Origin: Cheilinus undulatus
Taxonomy: Eukaryota; Chordata; Actinopteri; Labriformes; Labridae
Assembly (NCBI RefSeq): GCF_018320785.1
Contig: NC_054888.1
Location: 20,414,438-20,478,437, forward strand
DNA: 64,000 bases
Reading direction: 5' to 3'
A program made the translations under genes and the position numbers. This document shows, in pieces, positions 35,905 through 48,608 of this stretch (positions are counted from its first letter, which is position 1; each line of letters starts with the position of its first letter). A model generated the notes under the pieces. The model did no database searches. It was not told the origin of the DNA and saw only the letters and a program-made list of their open reading frames with translations.

Positions 35905-36493
35905 AGGGTCAATCTCATTACTACCCCTTAACCCTTTCCTTCTTCTACCCCTTCCCCATACCCCCTCCCCTTACTAGACGCCACTTGGTCGCTGGTCATC
36001 ATCACACATTGCCAAATGAACAGTGTGTCATCAGAGGTGACAATAAAGCTAAGGCCATCTCGTTCATAGTATGAATCTCTATTATTGATCTTCTCTGTTT
36101 ATTTATATACTTTATAGCCCTCTCTTACACATACCATGTACATACCGAAAAAATAAAATAAATCCCATCCCTAGTAGCTAAAGATTGAATACATGAGAAA
36201 ACACCACTGTTGTGTTGACTGTAACTATTTATAAATGCTGAAAATATTTACAGTTTATGCACCTCCTTCGTTGTCCGTCGTTCCATTTCGCAAGTGAACA
36301 CTGCATGGTGGGAAATTCACCATACCCCTTGGTTTTAAGTGTGGTCCTGAAGAATCTTCGTTTCAAGGGCTATGTAGCCCTTGGCCCTTAGCTCTAGCCC
36401 TCAACTCAAAAGACAATTGTGACACCCCTTCACCTTCAAACCCAAGGGGAAGGGCTTAGATGAGGGCTAAGGGGTAGAAATGGGATTGACCCT
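35905..36493. mobile_element. Nested inverted-repeat element (AGGGTCAATCTCATT ends)
   Basis: 589 bp with ends AGGGTCAATCTCATTACTAC and, from the right, AGGGTCAATCCCATTTCTAC, followed on both sides by ACCCCTTA/CCCTT-rich sub-terminal sequence. No clear target duplication was found. It interrupts the right half of the hAT element. Confidence 0.65.
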
Positions 36494-36539
36494 AAATCTG
36501 GCCCTTGTGCAAATGTACTTGATGACCCCTGTTCTAGAT

Positions 36540-38234
36540 GGTCATTATAAGCAACAACGTTTTGTACCTTTGTAAGTAAGCCTTAGATAAAACCCAGATT
36601 ACATACTATGTTTTGGAGGGTTTTGCCTCCTTTTAGAGAGGCCAGGACAGTTGATAGTGTTGAAAATCAGGGAGAGAGAGCGGGGAGAAGAGACATGCTG
36701 GAAAGGAGCCACAGGTCAGATCCACACTTGCAATATGTCTCATCTGAACAGCCATCTGAGCCCCCAGTCTAAGAAACTTTGATAAAAAGTAGTATTTAGA
36801 GATTTAGTAACAATAACAGCTGTATTACGTAAAGATCCACCATCAGTAGAAAAGACAGGGTCCCTATCAGTGCTGTTCACTTCTTCATTCACCCCAATCA
36901 GATCACACTTTGTCACCTTTAATAGTTTGATAATTTTGTCCTTGTTTTTGGTCTGTTTACTAAACCTCTTTGGTGATTGCAGGCGGTCAAAATCAGCATG
37001 TCACTGAAAGGTCACCAAACTTCCACTGTGTGCGGTTGTGTGGTCGTGTTTGTGTACTGTGCTGCGGTTTAATGTCCTGACCTTTTCTGAGTGTCGTTGT
37101 TGAGCCTGCAGGGTTCGACCTCAGTGTGAAACCCGGGTCAAACCACCACGGAGTTTCAGCGGACGTGATCTTTGACTGACAGCTCTCTGTGAACGGAAAC
37201 AGAGACATCACGATATCCACGATTTATACGCCACTCTAAATACGAATTACTTGGAGCTGCTTCCATCCTTTCTTTTTCCTATGGAAGTTGTGCCTGTTGT
37301 ACCAGCAAAGTAAGTATCCATCAGTAGAATTAAAATGAAATGAATAATAACAATCTTGCAGTATCTGCAACAATAGGGTTAGGGTTAAGCAGTGATACAG
37401 CCCCCATGTCTGATGAGAATTTAAAAGGAGAAGCTGAATGTTGGGTGTAAATATGTCACATGCATGTAAACAAACGGGTGACGGGTGCAGCTGGGACTGA
37501 AGGCTCTCTGTTTTCATTCTGTTTTGATTTTGTTTGACAGGAAGATGTTTGTCTGTGTTTTCTCTCCCTGTGACGCTCCACTGAGCACCTTCAGCGGCAT
37601 GGTTTGACCTTTAACCCCCTGCATTCAAACACACAGACACACAATGCCCAACAGTGTGTTCATTATCGGGGACACGGCTGACATTACCTTCATCTCCATG
37701 TCAATATGCCAAAACAGGTTTGATCAGCGCGTCTGTTTTGTGGACCCCAGCAGATGAGGCGGGTGGAGAGGTCGGCAAATGCTGATGCCAGAGGGGGAAA
37801 CACAAAACTGCCCTCGTCTGAGGGAAACTTTACAAAACATGTGAGTTTAACTTCTTTAAACAAATGTTTAGTGAATTGATATGCTTCTGTGTCTCATGTC
37901 AAACTACTATGAAAGCTATTATTTCTAACAGTGAAGAAGAAAATACACCAAGGTAAAGCTTTCAGGAGAAGTTTGTATTGAAGAGTCGAAATTATGAGAT
38001 AGTAAGAGGAAATTGTGAGGGAAAAGTCAAAATGATGATATAGAAAGTATAAGTGTTGTAGTCAAAGGTGACATCATTAGATGGTTAGTCATAGTTCTGA
38101 AATAAAAAGCTGAAACAAACAAAACTCATAATCATGACTCTCACACTTTTTATCATCCTTTATCATCCTTTTGTACTTTATGGTGCTCCATTCATCCATT
38201 TTCTTCGACTTATCCAAGGCTGAGTAGCAAGATA
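36540..38234. other. Intergenic, no gene supported
   Basis: Somewhat higher GC around 36980-37220 and 37540-37760 with exon-like pieces but no complete open, splice-flanked segment. A short GGGTTAGGGTTA lies at about 37377-37388. Confidence 0.4.
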
Positions 38235-38312
38235 AGCGAGTCAACCCAGAAGTTCTTCTTCCTAGCAACATTTTCCAGTCCCTCTTTTGGGATCCTGACC
38301 TCCAAATTCCAA
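38235..38312 (-). repeat. Non-LTR retrotransposon fragment (interrupted copy, part 1)
   Basis: CCTAGCAACATTTTCCAGTC followed by CCTCTTTTGGGATCCTGA resembles, in antisense, the 3' part of a common fish LINE. The next consensus portion resumes at about 39205. Confidence 0.4.
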
Positions 38313-38662
38313 ATACTCCTGTGCTGCGATCCACTTGTGAAGTGCACTGCAAATCCCTGTCTTTCTGGCCAATCGTCCGTCTACAGCACAGCCTGTCTTC
38401 AATCGGAAATCCTTGCTATACCAACATTATGTCACATCCTGTGGTTCAAGCAACAGGTCACTGGTCAGTCAGAAGTTTACAGAGCAACCACAACACCACT
38501 GGCAAAGAAAAGTTAACTTTTGAGGTGGAGAACTTTAGCATTTTACATACTTCAGTATGTACTCACCAATGGCCGGAGCATTAAAATCACTGAATCATGT
38601 TAAAATGAACATCATATCAACCCTAGAAAGACAAAATAATCTGCTGTTTGCATACATATATT

Positions 38663-38985
38663 CCAAGAGCTGCATGGTAGTGCAGGGGTTAGCAATGTTG
38701 CCTCACAGCAAGAAGGTCCCTGGTCTGGTCAGGTCCTTTCTGTGTGGAGTTTGCATGTTCTCCCCTGTGCATGCGTAGGTTCTCTCCTGGTATTCCAGCT
38801 TTCTCTGGAGACATGCTCCTTAGGTTAACTGATCACTGGCTGTCAGTGTGAGTGTGAGCATGCCTGTTTGACAGGCGACCAATCCAGGGTGTACTCTGCC
38901 TCCTGCCCAGTGACAGATGGAATAGGCTCTAGCCTCCCCACGACCCCCAATGGCTTAAGCGATGTAGAAAATTCTTTTCCTGTGT
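38663..38985 (+). repeat. Fish SINE-like interspersed repeat, nearly full length
   Basis: Order of recognisable blocks: TGCAGGGGTTAGCAATGTTG, CCTCACAGCAAGAAGGTC, TGTGTGGAGTTTGCATGTTC, a mid region with ACATGCTCCTTAGGTTAACT, then AATCCAGGGTGTACTCTGCC and GGAATAGGCTCTAGCC. This is a very abundant teleost repeat with a tRNA-like head. Confidence 0.82.
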
Positions 38986-39204
38986 GAACTCGTAGTTCTC
39001 CTGTGATCTCAAGTCTTGAGCTACTCGGGGCTGCTCTGGATTTTTATTTATCAATTTATTTGTCAGGGACAATACAGAAGCATTGCTGCATTTAATTACA
39101 GTGCAACCAATGCAATTTATAAAAGACTTCTAGCCATGGCTAATTTGGAGTCTTTGTCCCTGGTTAGGCTTTTAAGGAATTACTCATGTTAGTTAGGTGT
39201 TTCC

Positions 39205-39545
39205 AGGGCAGTTAGGACATATAATCGCTCCAGCTAGCTCTGGGTCTACCCAGGGTCTCCACCCACTTGAATGTGCCAGAAAGACCTCCACAGAGAAGGG
39301 AAGCGAGGTACTCTGGAGGTATGCCGGTCAGCTGTCCGAACCAACTCAGCTGTCTCCGTCAATGTGAAGAAACCATGGCTCTACTCCTCAGCCACCCTTT
39401 GGAGAAAACTCATTTCAGCTGCTTGTTTGTAAGATTTCAGTCTCTACAGAGCTCATGACTATAGGTGTGGGTTGGAATGAGGATCAACTAGTCAGCTGAA
39501 AGCTTCACCCCCTGGCTTGGTTTCCTCTTACCTAAAATGGCCCAG
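39205..39545 (-). repeat. Non-LTR retrotransposon (LINE) reverse-transcriptase 3' fragment
   Basis: Antisense of a LINE reverse-transcriptase C-terminal region: CTCTGGGTCTACCCAGGGTC, the GGTATGCCGGTCAGCTGTCC stretch and CTTTGGAGAAAACTCATTTC correspond to the opposite strand of the sequence at 42588-42945. Frames are broken. Confidence 0.7.
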
Positions 39546-40084
39546 CACCACACCTGCAATACTGCTGATGCTGCACCAGTCTGTCTATAATGGTCAGACC
39601 TATCCTCACTGTGATCATGAATCCAATACCACCCAGATAGTAAATGTTAAATATTGTAACACCTTCTCTTGACCTTATGACTCAATTCATAAAGATCTGG
39701 AGATAACCATAAAGGAATATTCCAGGTATATGTGAGCCAATCAGAAATGAGTACCATCTGTTGCTATGCAGTCAGCAGGGTTAGCTTAACCCCTCATACG
39801 CCCAACAGGTGAACCAGCAGTTGAAACATAATCCTTTAATGCAGTTTGTGTTGGTTCGACAGGATTTTCAGCCCTCCTAGTTTGTTGTGTCGACTTTGAT
39901 ATGATGATGTTCAATAATTCAGTGTATTTTTGGCATCTTGCTGCTGCTTTTTTTTATTTCAGCTCTTCCAGGAAGCTGCTGAAGCTCACAGGTCGGCCTG
40001 ACCTAAAAGCTCTGACATCTCAAGGGGCGATCGCACACTGAGCTGCCAAAAATACTACGAGTGTGTGTTAGCGTGTGTGTATAT

Positions 40085-40490
40085 GTTTGTGTGTACTAGA
40101 GAGCAGAAACACTTCCTCGACCCAGATACCAAGAAACAACCAGAGGAAGGTTCAAGGAGAGGAAGAGGACGAGGGAAGGAGAGGAAGAAGAGGGGACGGA
40201 GGAAGACAAAGAGGGAATGAATAAGATGGACTGTTCTAGAAATTAACAGAAGATGAAGTTGAAGATATATGGGAGGAGGGAGAGGTAAAAGCAGGAAGAA
40301 AGGATGAAAAGTGCTTAAAAACATAAATGAAGAGGAAAAGAGAGCAAGGTAATCAACATAAAGAGATAAAGTGAGGACAGGAGGCGACAAGATGAGTAAA
40401 TGAAACAGATTACAGGAAGAAAAAGTGTGAAAGAAGGTGCTAAGAAGAGGAGGAAGGGAGAGTAGAGAGGAGGAGAAGCAGCGAGCGGGG
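40085..40490. repeat. Polypurine (GA-rich) tract
   Basis: About 350-400 bp with the + strand dominated by AGGAAG/GAGGAAGAAGAGG runs, preceded by GTGTGTG simple sequence near 40070-40095. A short CA repeat lies at about 40651-40669. Confidence 0.7.
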
Positions 40491-40930
40491 AGTGGTGGTT
40501 GGTTTGGAGGTCAGGGTCTCCCTCCTGTTGGCCTGATGGATCCACAATGACAACCAGAGACCACTGGAGACCGACAGAGAAAGAGTGCCTCACTAACCCA
40601 CACATGGTCTCCCTGGAGGTGTTTTCTTTATCGACTGTGGTTCCCGTCTGGAAACACACACACACACACTCAAAGGTCAGGGTCACTGGAGAGTGCTCGT
40701 CCCTCACAGGTGGCAGGTTTCAGGGTGTGAGAGATCCCTGCAGCAGTGGTCGCTCTGTCCAGTACTCTGCTGGTTGCAGTGTAGTTCCTCCGTGGTGCTA
40801 TGCTAAGACTGAGTTTTATGGTTGTGACTGTGGTGGTAATGCTTGAAGTGTTAGCTGTTTTCAAAAGCCTTCTTTACACATGCACTTCGAGTATTTTCTA
40901 GACAAATTGAAGACGGCCTCATCTCAGAGT

Positions 40931-41999
40931 CAGAGGTGTAGAAAGTATTCACATTCATTACTCAGGTAGGAGTATGGATAGTAGAGTTTAAAAAGACTTC
41001 TGTAGAAGTTGAAGTATCAACTCAAGCTTTTTACACAAGTAAAAGTATAAAAGTACTGGTTTCAAAACTACTTCAAGTATAAAAGTAAAAGTAATGTAAA
41101 GGGGGAAAAAATCCATTAAAGAAAAAAGCTATGCCTGCCACAGGGGCTAATTCCATTCTACCATTCTATTCTACTTTCCATTCCATTCCATTCTACCATT
41201 CCATTCCATTATACATTCCATTCCATTCTACTTTCCATTCCATTCTATTCTACCATTCCATTCCATGATACATTCCATTCTATCGTGTTCTATTCCATTG
41301 CATTCCATTCTATCATAGTGCACTACCCCACCTCCCCCATAAAACATATCTCTAAAGGCCATAATGACTATAAAATTATATTAAAATGTTAATGTTGAAA
41401 AATTTGGGATGCACCTGTTTCAGCTGCATTTATGCCCTTTGAAAATGAATGCATTTTAGTACAATGCAAATAAATTCAAGAACCATATATGTGTACTACC
41501 AACCTCCTCACTGGTGCTGTTGGGACATTTTGCTTCAGTTCTCTTGAGTCTCTGCCACAAGCATCTTCGTACTAGGCTACATACGTCTGCTATTTCCTTG
41601 CTTGAGTGTGACGTGATTTGTGTCATGTCAGAGGGTGCAATGGATCGCATACAAACCAATAGGGTGTCAGAATGGTATTATGTTTATACTTCTCATCCAA
41701 CCACAGTCAATTTCACTCTATCCGGATGGCGCAATTTATCGGGATATTTTTGGGGGGTTTTTTATTTGTGTTTTTTTGAACGATGCCAAGCCGTAATGAA
41801 AACAAGCTGAAATGAAATGGGAGTAACAAGGCTATTTTTAAAATGTAAGGAGTAGAAAGTACAGATAATTCCATGAAAATGTAAGGAGTAGAAGTAAAAA
41901 GTCTTCTGAAAAATAATTACTTCAGTAAAGTATAGATACCCAAAATTTTTACTTAAGTAAGGTAACGAAGTATTTGTACTTAGTTACTTGACACCTCTG
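40931..41999. mobile_element. hAT-type non-autonomous element with AAGTA-rich ends and a pentamer core
   Basis: 1069 bp with inverted ends CAGAGGTGTAGAAAGTAT and, from the right, CAGAGGTGTCAAGTAACTAA; flanked by CTCAGAGT (40923-40930) and CTCAGAAT (42000-42007), one mismatch. Sub-terminal AAAAGTA repeats occur at both ends. A CATTC pentamer array sits in the middle. Confidence 0.83.
41146..41320. repeat. (CATTC)n degenerate pentamer array
   Basis: About 175 bp of CCATT/CATTC units with interruptions such as CTACTTTC and ATACATTC, inside the hAT-type element. Confidence 0.88.
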
Positions 42000-42587
42000 C
42001 TCAGAATTTTCATCCGAATGGTGGTGAATTTGTCTGTAACTCTGATAAAGCCATGAGTTTGCATTAGATTACTTCCAGGCAAGACTTGCTTTTCCATATT
42101 GCACGGCTCTTTCTTTAGTACAGTGGCTTTGCTTACACTTCTGCTATATGCAGACATTTGATGTTTTTATTACCAAGTCATACATGCAATCATATGTCCA
42201 GCCCACATGGGCTTACAGGAGCCCAAAACTTTAAACAGACCAGAATCAGAGTGCACAGTGCTTCTTTTAACATCATATACCAGAAAAGGTGGATTGAGAC
42301 AAACTAAAGATTAATGAATTAGTTAAATAAAGTATCTTGTCTTCTTCCTCAGGCTTTTGAGACAAAGTTCAAACATATAAACACATCAAATTTAAACAGC
42401 CATTCCAGTTTGAATCAACCAGCCTCAAAGGTCAGAGGAAGAATACAAGATCTTAACTGTAAAACCCAGGATCTTTGACATCTAGATAATTGAGCTATAA
42501 TGTATAATTAAGGCATGAATTTCTGTTTAATCAGCACATATATATTAAAAAGACAGCAAAGCCGTCGATTTATTGGCCAATCTGTGT

Positions 42588-42945
42588 TCCAATCCTCATC
42601 TATGGTTGAGCTTTTGTAGTGACTGAAAGAATGAGATTGCAGGTGTCCAAAATGAGATTTCTGAGGAGGATGACATGGTTTGGCCATAGCAATAGGTTGA
42701 GGAGTTCTGACACCAGAAGGGGGCTTGGAGTAGAGCAGTTTCTCTTTCAAATGTGCTTGCTGAGGTGGTTCAGGCAACTAATCAGGATTCCACCAGGCCG
42801 CCTCTTTGGAGGTCCTCCAGACCTGGGAATCTCTCAGGAAGAGTTGGAAAATGTTGCTGCAGAGAAGGGTTTGATTTACTCACACTCACTTGAAGTAGAG
42901 GGTGATAAAAAAGTTAAAGGTGAAGCATTGGTAGGTCTGTCCCTA
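42588..42945 (+). pseudogene. LINE reverse-transcriptase C-terminal remnant
   Basis: Sense-strand remnant. A frame still reads SKMRFLRRMTWFGHSNRLRS, DTRRGLGVEQ, LRWFRQLIRIPPGRLFGG and EELENVAAEKG, the familiar end of fish non-LTR reverse transcriptases (LRWFGHLIRMPPGRLP-type). It lacks the catalytic region and is degraded. Clade not determined. Confidence 0.78.
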
Positions 42946-44291
42946 AGAAGAAATAAACCAACTTTTAGCCTATTTTTGTTTGTTAAATAGAGGTCAGATC
43001 AATGATTTTGGTGTATTTGAGGTAGAGAGGAAATACACATGCTGATTGGCTGGATTGGCACAGGATCAAACAAATTTGTGGTTCAGGTTTAATAAGTTTG
43101 CAGTCTTACTCACATGTTCTCATGGGAATACCATCGCTGGGAGCTGGTTTGCCTCTGACGATAAAGCTCAGCCTATTTGTAGATGTCAACATGTTTTATC
43201 TTCATACTCCATATCTTGCTGATATATGATTGGTCAATAAAGCCTGGACAACACAAGGAAACCAGAAGCCTAAACATGCTGAAAATAACAACCCCTACAT
43301 CTCTGTGTAAAACTTGTAAGGAGAGTTAAGGAGAAATAGTTAAAGATTGCTGGGATGATTAAGCTCAATCCTGATGGAGAAGAACATCTCAGTTTGACAG
43401 CACCGACACTTACAGTGAGGCTGAAGACAGCAGTGAAGATAATCTGGATTCTTCAATAACAGCATTAAATTCTGACTTACTCTGTAAAGAAGAACATCCT
43501 GGTTGTAAAGATTTGCCACTTTTTTACATCAACTGTGATATTTTTGGCATCTGTCACATTTGAGGACCTGATTGAGGACTCAGCAGCAGGCAGAGACAAT
43601 CTGCTCTGACCGCTCCTTGTTGTTTCTGACCTGTGCGGCGAGTCACAGCTGCCAGGTCAGATCTGAGGAGCGGCGTGAACGAGCCGCCATGTTGCACCAG
43701 TGCTGTCGCCTTCATTAACACCTCTCGCCGTCACAAACATTCACACATATCACACATGTTTGACCACACACCTACAGAGCCACCGCCACGTGAAGAAGCT
43801 GCATGTCAACAACCACTCTGTCAAAAGTTGTTCTATAGATATGTCTGAAAAAGCTTTATTGATAACAAGTGTGAGTGACGGGCAGAGAGAGGATTGACAG
43901 CTCAGAAGAATTTAACATTTGACACAGCTGAAGACTTTTGGGTTTTGTGTATATTCTAAGACTCAGTAAGACTTTACACCAGTGGATCTCAACTGGTGGA
44001 TCTGTGATTCCCAGCTTGGGGTCTGGGCACCCCTGAGATCTTAGGGTGTGAGGCTCTGCCCACAGTAAAGCTGACATAATTAGATTTTCTCATACTAAAA
44101 ATACGATGCCACTTTGAAAGCATAGCTTATGCATTGATATTTTGTTCTTAAATGTTTGTTCAGGCCTGTAATATCAGGATTTTATCAACGAGAAAGAGTA
44201 CAACTGATACAACCTCCATCCCACTCTTTAACTGCAGATAGCAAAGCCGCTTTCCCATGATGATATGCTGCTTTCTTCCAACTCGCTAGAA

Positions 44292-44635
44292 CAGGGTTTC
44301 CCAAACTTTTCAGCCCATGACTCCCGAAACAACAGCGTCGGAGACCAGGACCCCCACCCTCCCTTGAGGGGAATAAAAGTTCATGATGTTGCACAACGCA
44401 ACATGTACAAAACTTGATATTTAGTCATTTGTTTAACTTTTACTTGCACTTTAGCACAAATATCACTTGATAACTATGTTTCATCTTAAATTAGACTCAT
44501 TTTAACAATACTTTTTACAATGATGTATCAATTTTATGATTTTAAATCATAATAAAATGTATATTTGGTTTATTGGGAAGCATCCCGTGACCACCCTTCA
44601 ATGTCATGTGAGCGCCCTGGGGGTCCCAACCACTG
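44292..44635. mobile_element. hAT-type short element, degraded
   Basis: Ends CAGGGTTTCCCAAACTTTT and, from the right, CAGTGGTTGGGACCCCCAG; the 8-bp flanks CGCTAGAA and CTTGAGAA match at five positions. A solo relative (about 43979-44040, CAGTGGATCTCAACTGGTGG) lies nearby. Confidence 0.6.
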
Positions 44636-45711
44636 CTTGAGAAAACAACCAACTTTTACATTTTTTACCTTTTACTGTATGTTTATTTTGTTTTTATTGT
44701 TCTTATTGCTCGTATTTTTACTTTTTTCTTTCCTTTTTCCTCATATTGTGTTTATTATTAGAGCTTTTGTATGAATTTATCTCACTGACATGAATCCTGA
44801 TATAAAATCTTCTTTTTATTTCAGACAGACTTGTGGCACCCTCTGCTGGCTGCACCTATACGTGGACCATGGTTAACCTGATTACATCACAACAACTCCA
44901 CCTGCACACAGCAGCTGCAGAGGTGAGGGAAACTGATCTAAGTGACATTTGTCTGTTTTATATCAAGTTTAGAACTATATTATGTAATACTGCATGGATA
45001 ACAATTTTTAGGTAAAAAAAGGAACTTTTTTTAAAACCATCACCTCAAATTTTATGCAAAGTAAATAAAAGTTAAAGGACGTGTCTTTTTCAACACATTT
45101 CAACAATGTGTTGAAATTTAAATATCAATCAGTTGTGGTATGTTTGAGTAAGACCCTGTCTGATTTGAATTTTAACATCTCATATTAAAATATATTAATA
45201 TACAACCAGTATGTGTATAACGTATCACCTGAATTTATAGTGAGTAGCTTTATATGAGTGTTACTAATAAATAAATCCACTAGAGGTCAAAACATGAAGA
45301 AAATTGAGCCTAAATATCAAACAAACAACCATAAAGATAAACAGTAAATGTAAATATGTCAGTGAAAGTGATCCGTACAAAGACAGAGTGTGACTTTTAA
45401 TGTTCCAGCAGCAGAACACAGAGAATAATCCTCATCCACGGGGATTAACGATTAGCGTCTTCACTGAGAACGAAGCAGCTTTCATGAGCTTCACTTACAG
45501 TGAGGTTCTGTATCGCTGTAATCCTGCTGCTCTCTGATACTCTGCAGGAAGCACCCATGATGTATCAGTGTTTCTCAGCTGGTCCGTAATTAGGATCCCC
45601 AACATCTCCTCAATGAGAAATCACAACCCAGATATCTGAGAACTTTCAAACACTTATTTAATAATGAATAAAGGCGTTTGGACCTTGAGTGGTGCAAAGA
45701 CACAAAGTCTG

Positions 45712-45890
45712 TTTGGGCGCTGGTTGCCTAGTGGTTTTGTCTGTATGTCCCAAATACAGAGGCTGTTACCCTTAGAGCAGCCCGGGTTCTGATCCGGTCT
45801 TTGGCTCCATTCCTGCATGTCATTCCTCTCTCTCTCCTCAACTGCAAACTCTCTTCACTGCTCTGTCTCTCTAATAAGCACATCAAAGTG
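45712..45890 (+). repeat. tRNA-derived SINE, degraded copy
   Basis: GGTTGCCTAGTGGTTTTGTC head with A-box-like and GGGTTCTGATCC B-box-like segments, then CCATTCCTGCATGTCATTCC and CTCTCT-rich body. Same family layout as at 19628. Confidence 0.65.
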
Positions 45891-46116
45891 CATCTGTCCA
45901 AAGATCCTGGAAGATTTGAATGCAAACATTTTATTTTACTCTTTTTCTTGTGTGTTAATTTTGGTTGTTTTGTAGAGATCTGGAGACATTAATCCACTGT
46001 CATGGGAAAGCAGCTTTACGATCTGAAGATAACCAGATAAATATGTCAGAATATTGAGAAAATCACAGACATTTTGCTGTAATTTTTGTCTAAGAACAAC
46101 CACTGAAAACAGCTCC

Positions 46117-46170
46117 TTGACCCACTTTTGTGTCCAGACCCACCAGTTAAGAACGACTGCACTACGCGAT
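46117..46170. repeat. Solo end of a hAT-type element
   Basis: GACCCACTTTTGTGTCCAGA followed by CCCACCAGTTAAGAACGACT resembles the right end of the element at 47986-48608; no partner end found. A left-end-like piece (CAGTGTTTCTCAGCTGGT) lies near 45567. Confidence 0.5.
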
Positions 46171-47985
46171 GGTGCTGTACACCATTCATACACATACAAA
46201 CATGTAGCTCTATAATATAAACAGACCAAAACACCATCTACAGGAGCACTGCCAATAGTAAATTCATTATTTTTAGGACTAAAACATACATACTAGTTGA
46301 TTTCAAATCATTCCTCATAAAATTTCCAATTGAAATCAAGCTAAAGATCTAACAAACACACTGTTTTTCACCCACAAACTGTTTGTGTAGACTCTGATGG
46401 GTGGAGAGTTTAGAGATAATCATGTTAAGTGTTCATGGCAGCGGTAACTGAAGTCGTTTCCAGCCGCTGTCATTGTGCAGCGCCATTATTCAGGTCGAGT
46501 CAGAGGCCCATTTGAAACATGATCCCTGCGGACACCAGATATCTGTGAGAGGAAACATGACTGTACCATCACTGACACAGTCTGAAGACCCTCCACTGTC
46601 TGACAAACACTCATCACAAACACACAAAAAACAAAAACGTTATTTTCTATCTGATTGCACTGAAATGTCTTTATTTTCTTTGTCAAACAGCAGAGGAAGA
46701 AGTGAGCATGAGCAGTGATGGAGGCAAGCAAAAATACCAGAAACCAATAGAAGAGGAAGAGACGAGTCCTGCTCACACTGACAGGTGATCTTAAAGTTTA
46801 TCTGAAGAAACACAACGATGAGTAACAAACTAGGGTACAGAATAGAAAATATATAGTAGAGGTTCCATTTTTCTTTTTTAGGATTAAACACCAAACCTTC
46901 AGCAACAAGTCCAAGATAGCTGATTCCAGTCATGTTTCACTGACCTAACAGTGATCTGGATTGACTAACTGGTTAATTTTACTATAACTTATATACTTTT
47001 GAATGTATTTAAAGGCATTTTTCATAGGCAAGTGACGATATAAAGCTTCCACAGGCAATAAATACATGTGCATCCTAAAAACTTGTAAAACACTTATGTA
47101 GTTTGTCTGTTTTAGTTTAATAAGGAGGTTGATTTATGAACAATTATAGGAGCGTAGCTTCACTTGTTTTTTTCTCGGTTGATCTTAAGTTAGTTTAAGA
47201 CAACACTTCCAGTATGGTGGCCATCACAGATTTGTCCTGAAACCCCTCTTCAGTAACCAAATGGCTACTGTCACCAGGCGTAGCCCAGTATTTTCTAAAG
47301 TCTATATTTATGACAAGTAATCTACTCCTAACCGACTGTTACATAATAAACCTGATTACATAATTAAAGAATCAAACTCTGCTTCACTTAAATGTGTAGA
47401 CAAGGCTGATCTCAAACATTTTCACCTGTTTGAGGATGATAAACGTGAACCAGAACATCCTGACCTCCTCTACTCTCTGTCCTCTAAAGACAGAAGAAGC
47501 CCTGACACGTTTGACTCAGCGATAATCTAAAAAAAGAAACTGAATTTAGGTTAAAAAGCTGCGTTAGAAGCTCTGACTCCTCGGTCTGCGGAGGTGGACA
47601 GGGATGGCACTGAGTACTTTATCTGGGCCGAGGATTTGGACGCATTAGTGTAATCTTTCTCTCAGAGACCAACAGGTCCCCTCATCATCTATCCCATACA
47701 TCTCAGCTTCATCCTACAGATGAGAATGAAAAATGCCACATCTGGACAGCTGCTATCAGTGATGACTCACAGATAAACACATTTGATAGAACAAATCTGC
47801 AGAACAGAGTTTTCAGCTTTTGTTTCAGGGAGATTTTCATCTCGTTAAATCATGGTTTTCTGCTTCTGCCTCTTTTTTTCTTTCAGGAATTGCTGCATGT
47901 CTAAAAGAAGTACAATCTCATGTTGTGTCATTCACGTTTGCACTTGATTTTCTGCATTTTTTGCAGCCATCCATGTCATTTATCA

Positions 47986-48608
47986 CAGTTGTTCTCAGCT
48001 GGTGTTGCCTCAAGAACCACCACCAATTCCTTAACCAGCAATTATGACCCAACTTTATGATGTATTTCTTTTTCAAATCAGATTCATTTAATGAAACACA
48101 GAGCTGATTGGCATACAGAGAGAACAGAACATGACAAAACAAAGAGACAGAGGAAATATCCCAAAGTTTCTGGAAAACTATTGTAGAAGATTTCCAAATT
48201 CCTCGTAAAATTCTTGGAAGGTTCCCAAAAATGTCTGAATGTATTGTATTGTATCCTGAAATATTCCTAGAAATCTATTTATTCCCTATAAAGGACTGCT
48301 CAAAGACTCTGGGCAAAGTCCTCAAAATTACTGTTACTGTGACGGTTGCTAGTTTTTGTGAAATTTATTTTGGTTTACAAAAACAAAATCCAAGAAAATA
48401 TGACCTAGAGTTTCTGGGAAAATTTGCCCACAGAGAACTCCCAAAAATTGGGGAAATTTTTGAGGAACCTACTTCAAGTATCCCAAAAAAAATCACAGGG
48501 AAAATGCAGAGACTCTGACCATTTTTGTTCCTGGCACACAGTTGCGACCCACTAGAAAAATCCCTGCGACCCACTTTTGGGCCCAGACCCAACAGTTGAA
48601 AGCCACTG
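47986..48608. mobile_element. hAT-type non-autonomous element with internal minisatellite-like sequence
   Basis: Ends CAGTTGTTCTCAGCTGGTG and, from the right, CAGTGGCTTTCAACTGTTGG, then GTCTGGGCCC. Flanking 8-mers ATTTATCA and ATTTAGAG match at five positions. The interior 48160-48490 consists of diverged TTCCCAAAAATT-like units. Confidence 0.68.

Larger units (their letters stand above)
35163..36531. mobile_element. Composite hAT-type element with perfect 8-bp target duplication and nested insert
   Basis: 1369 bp flanked by TTCTAGAT at 35155-35162 and 36532-36539. Ends are CTCTGATCATCAATT and, read inward from the right, CAGGGGTCATCAAGT. It contains a purine-rich minisatellite (35365-35735) and a second inverted-repeat element (35905-36493). 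No transposase frame. Confidence 0.82.

Noticed and set aside
44825..44921. Exon-like segment with T-rich acceptor and gtgagg donor
   Set aside because: One open frame exists but its phase does not match any candidate partner; CCCTCTGCTGGC is common in repeats.
19628..45890. tRNA genes at the SINE heads (19.6, 26.3, 45.7 kb)
   Set aside because: A- and B-box remnants are present but cloverleaf stems are not maintained and bodies follow SINE layout.
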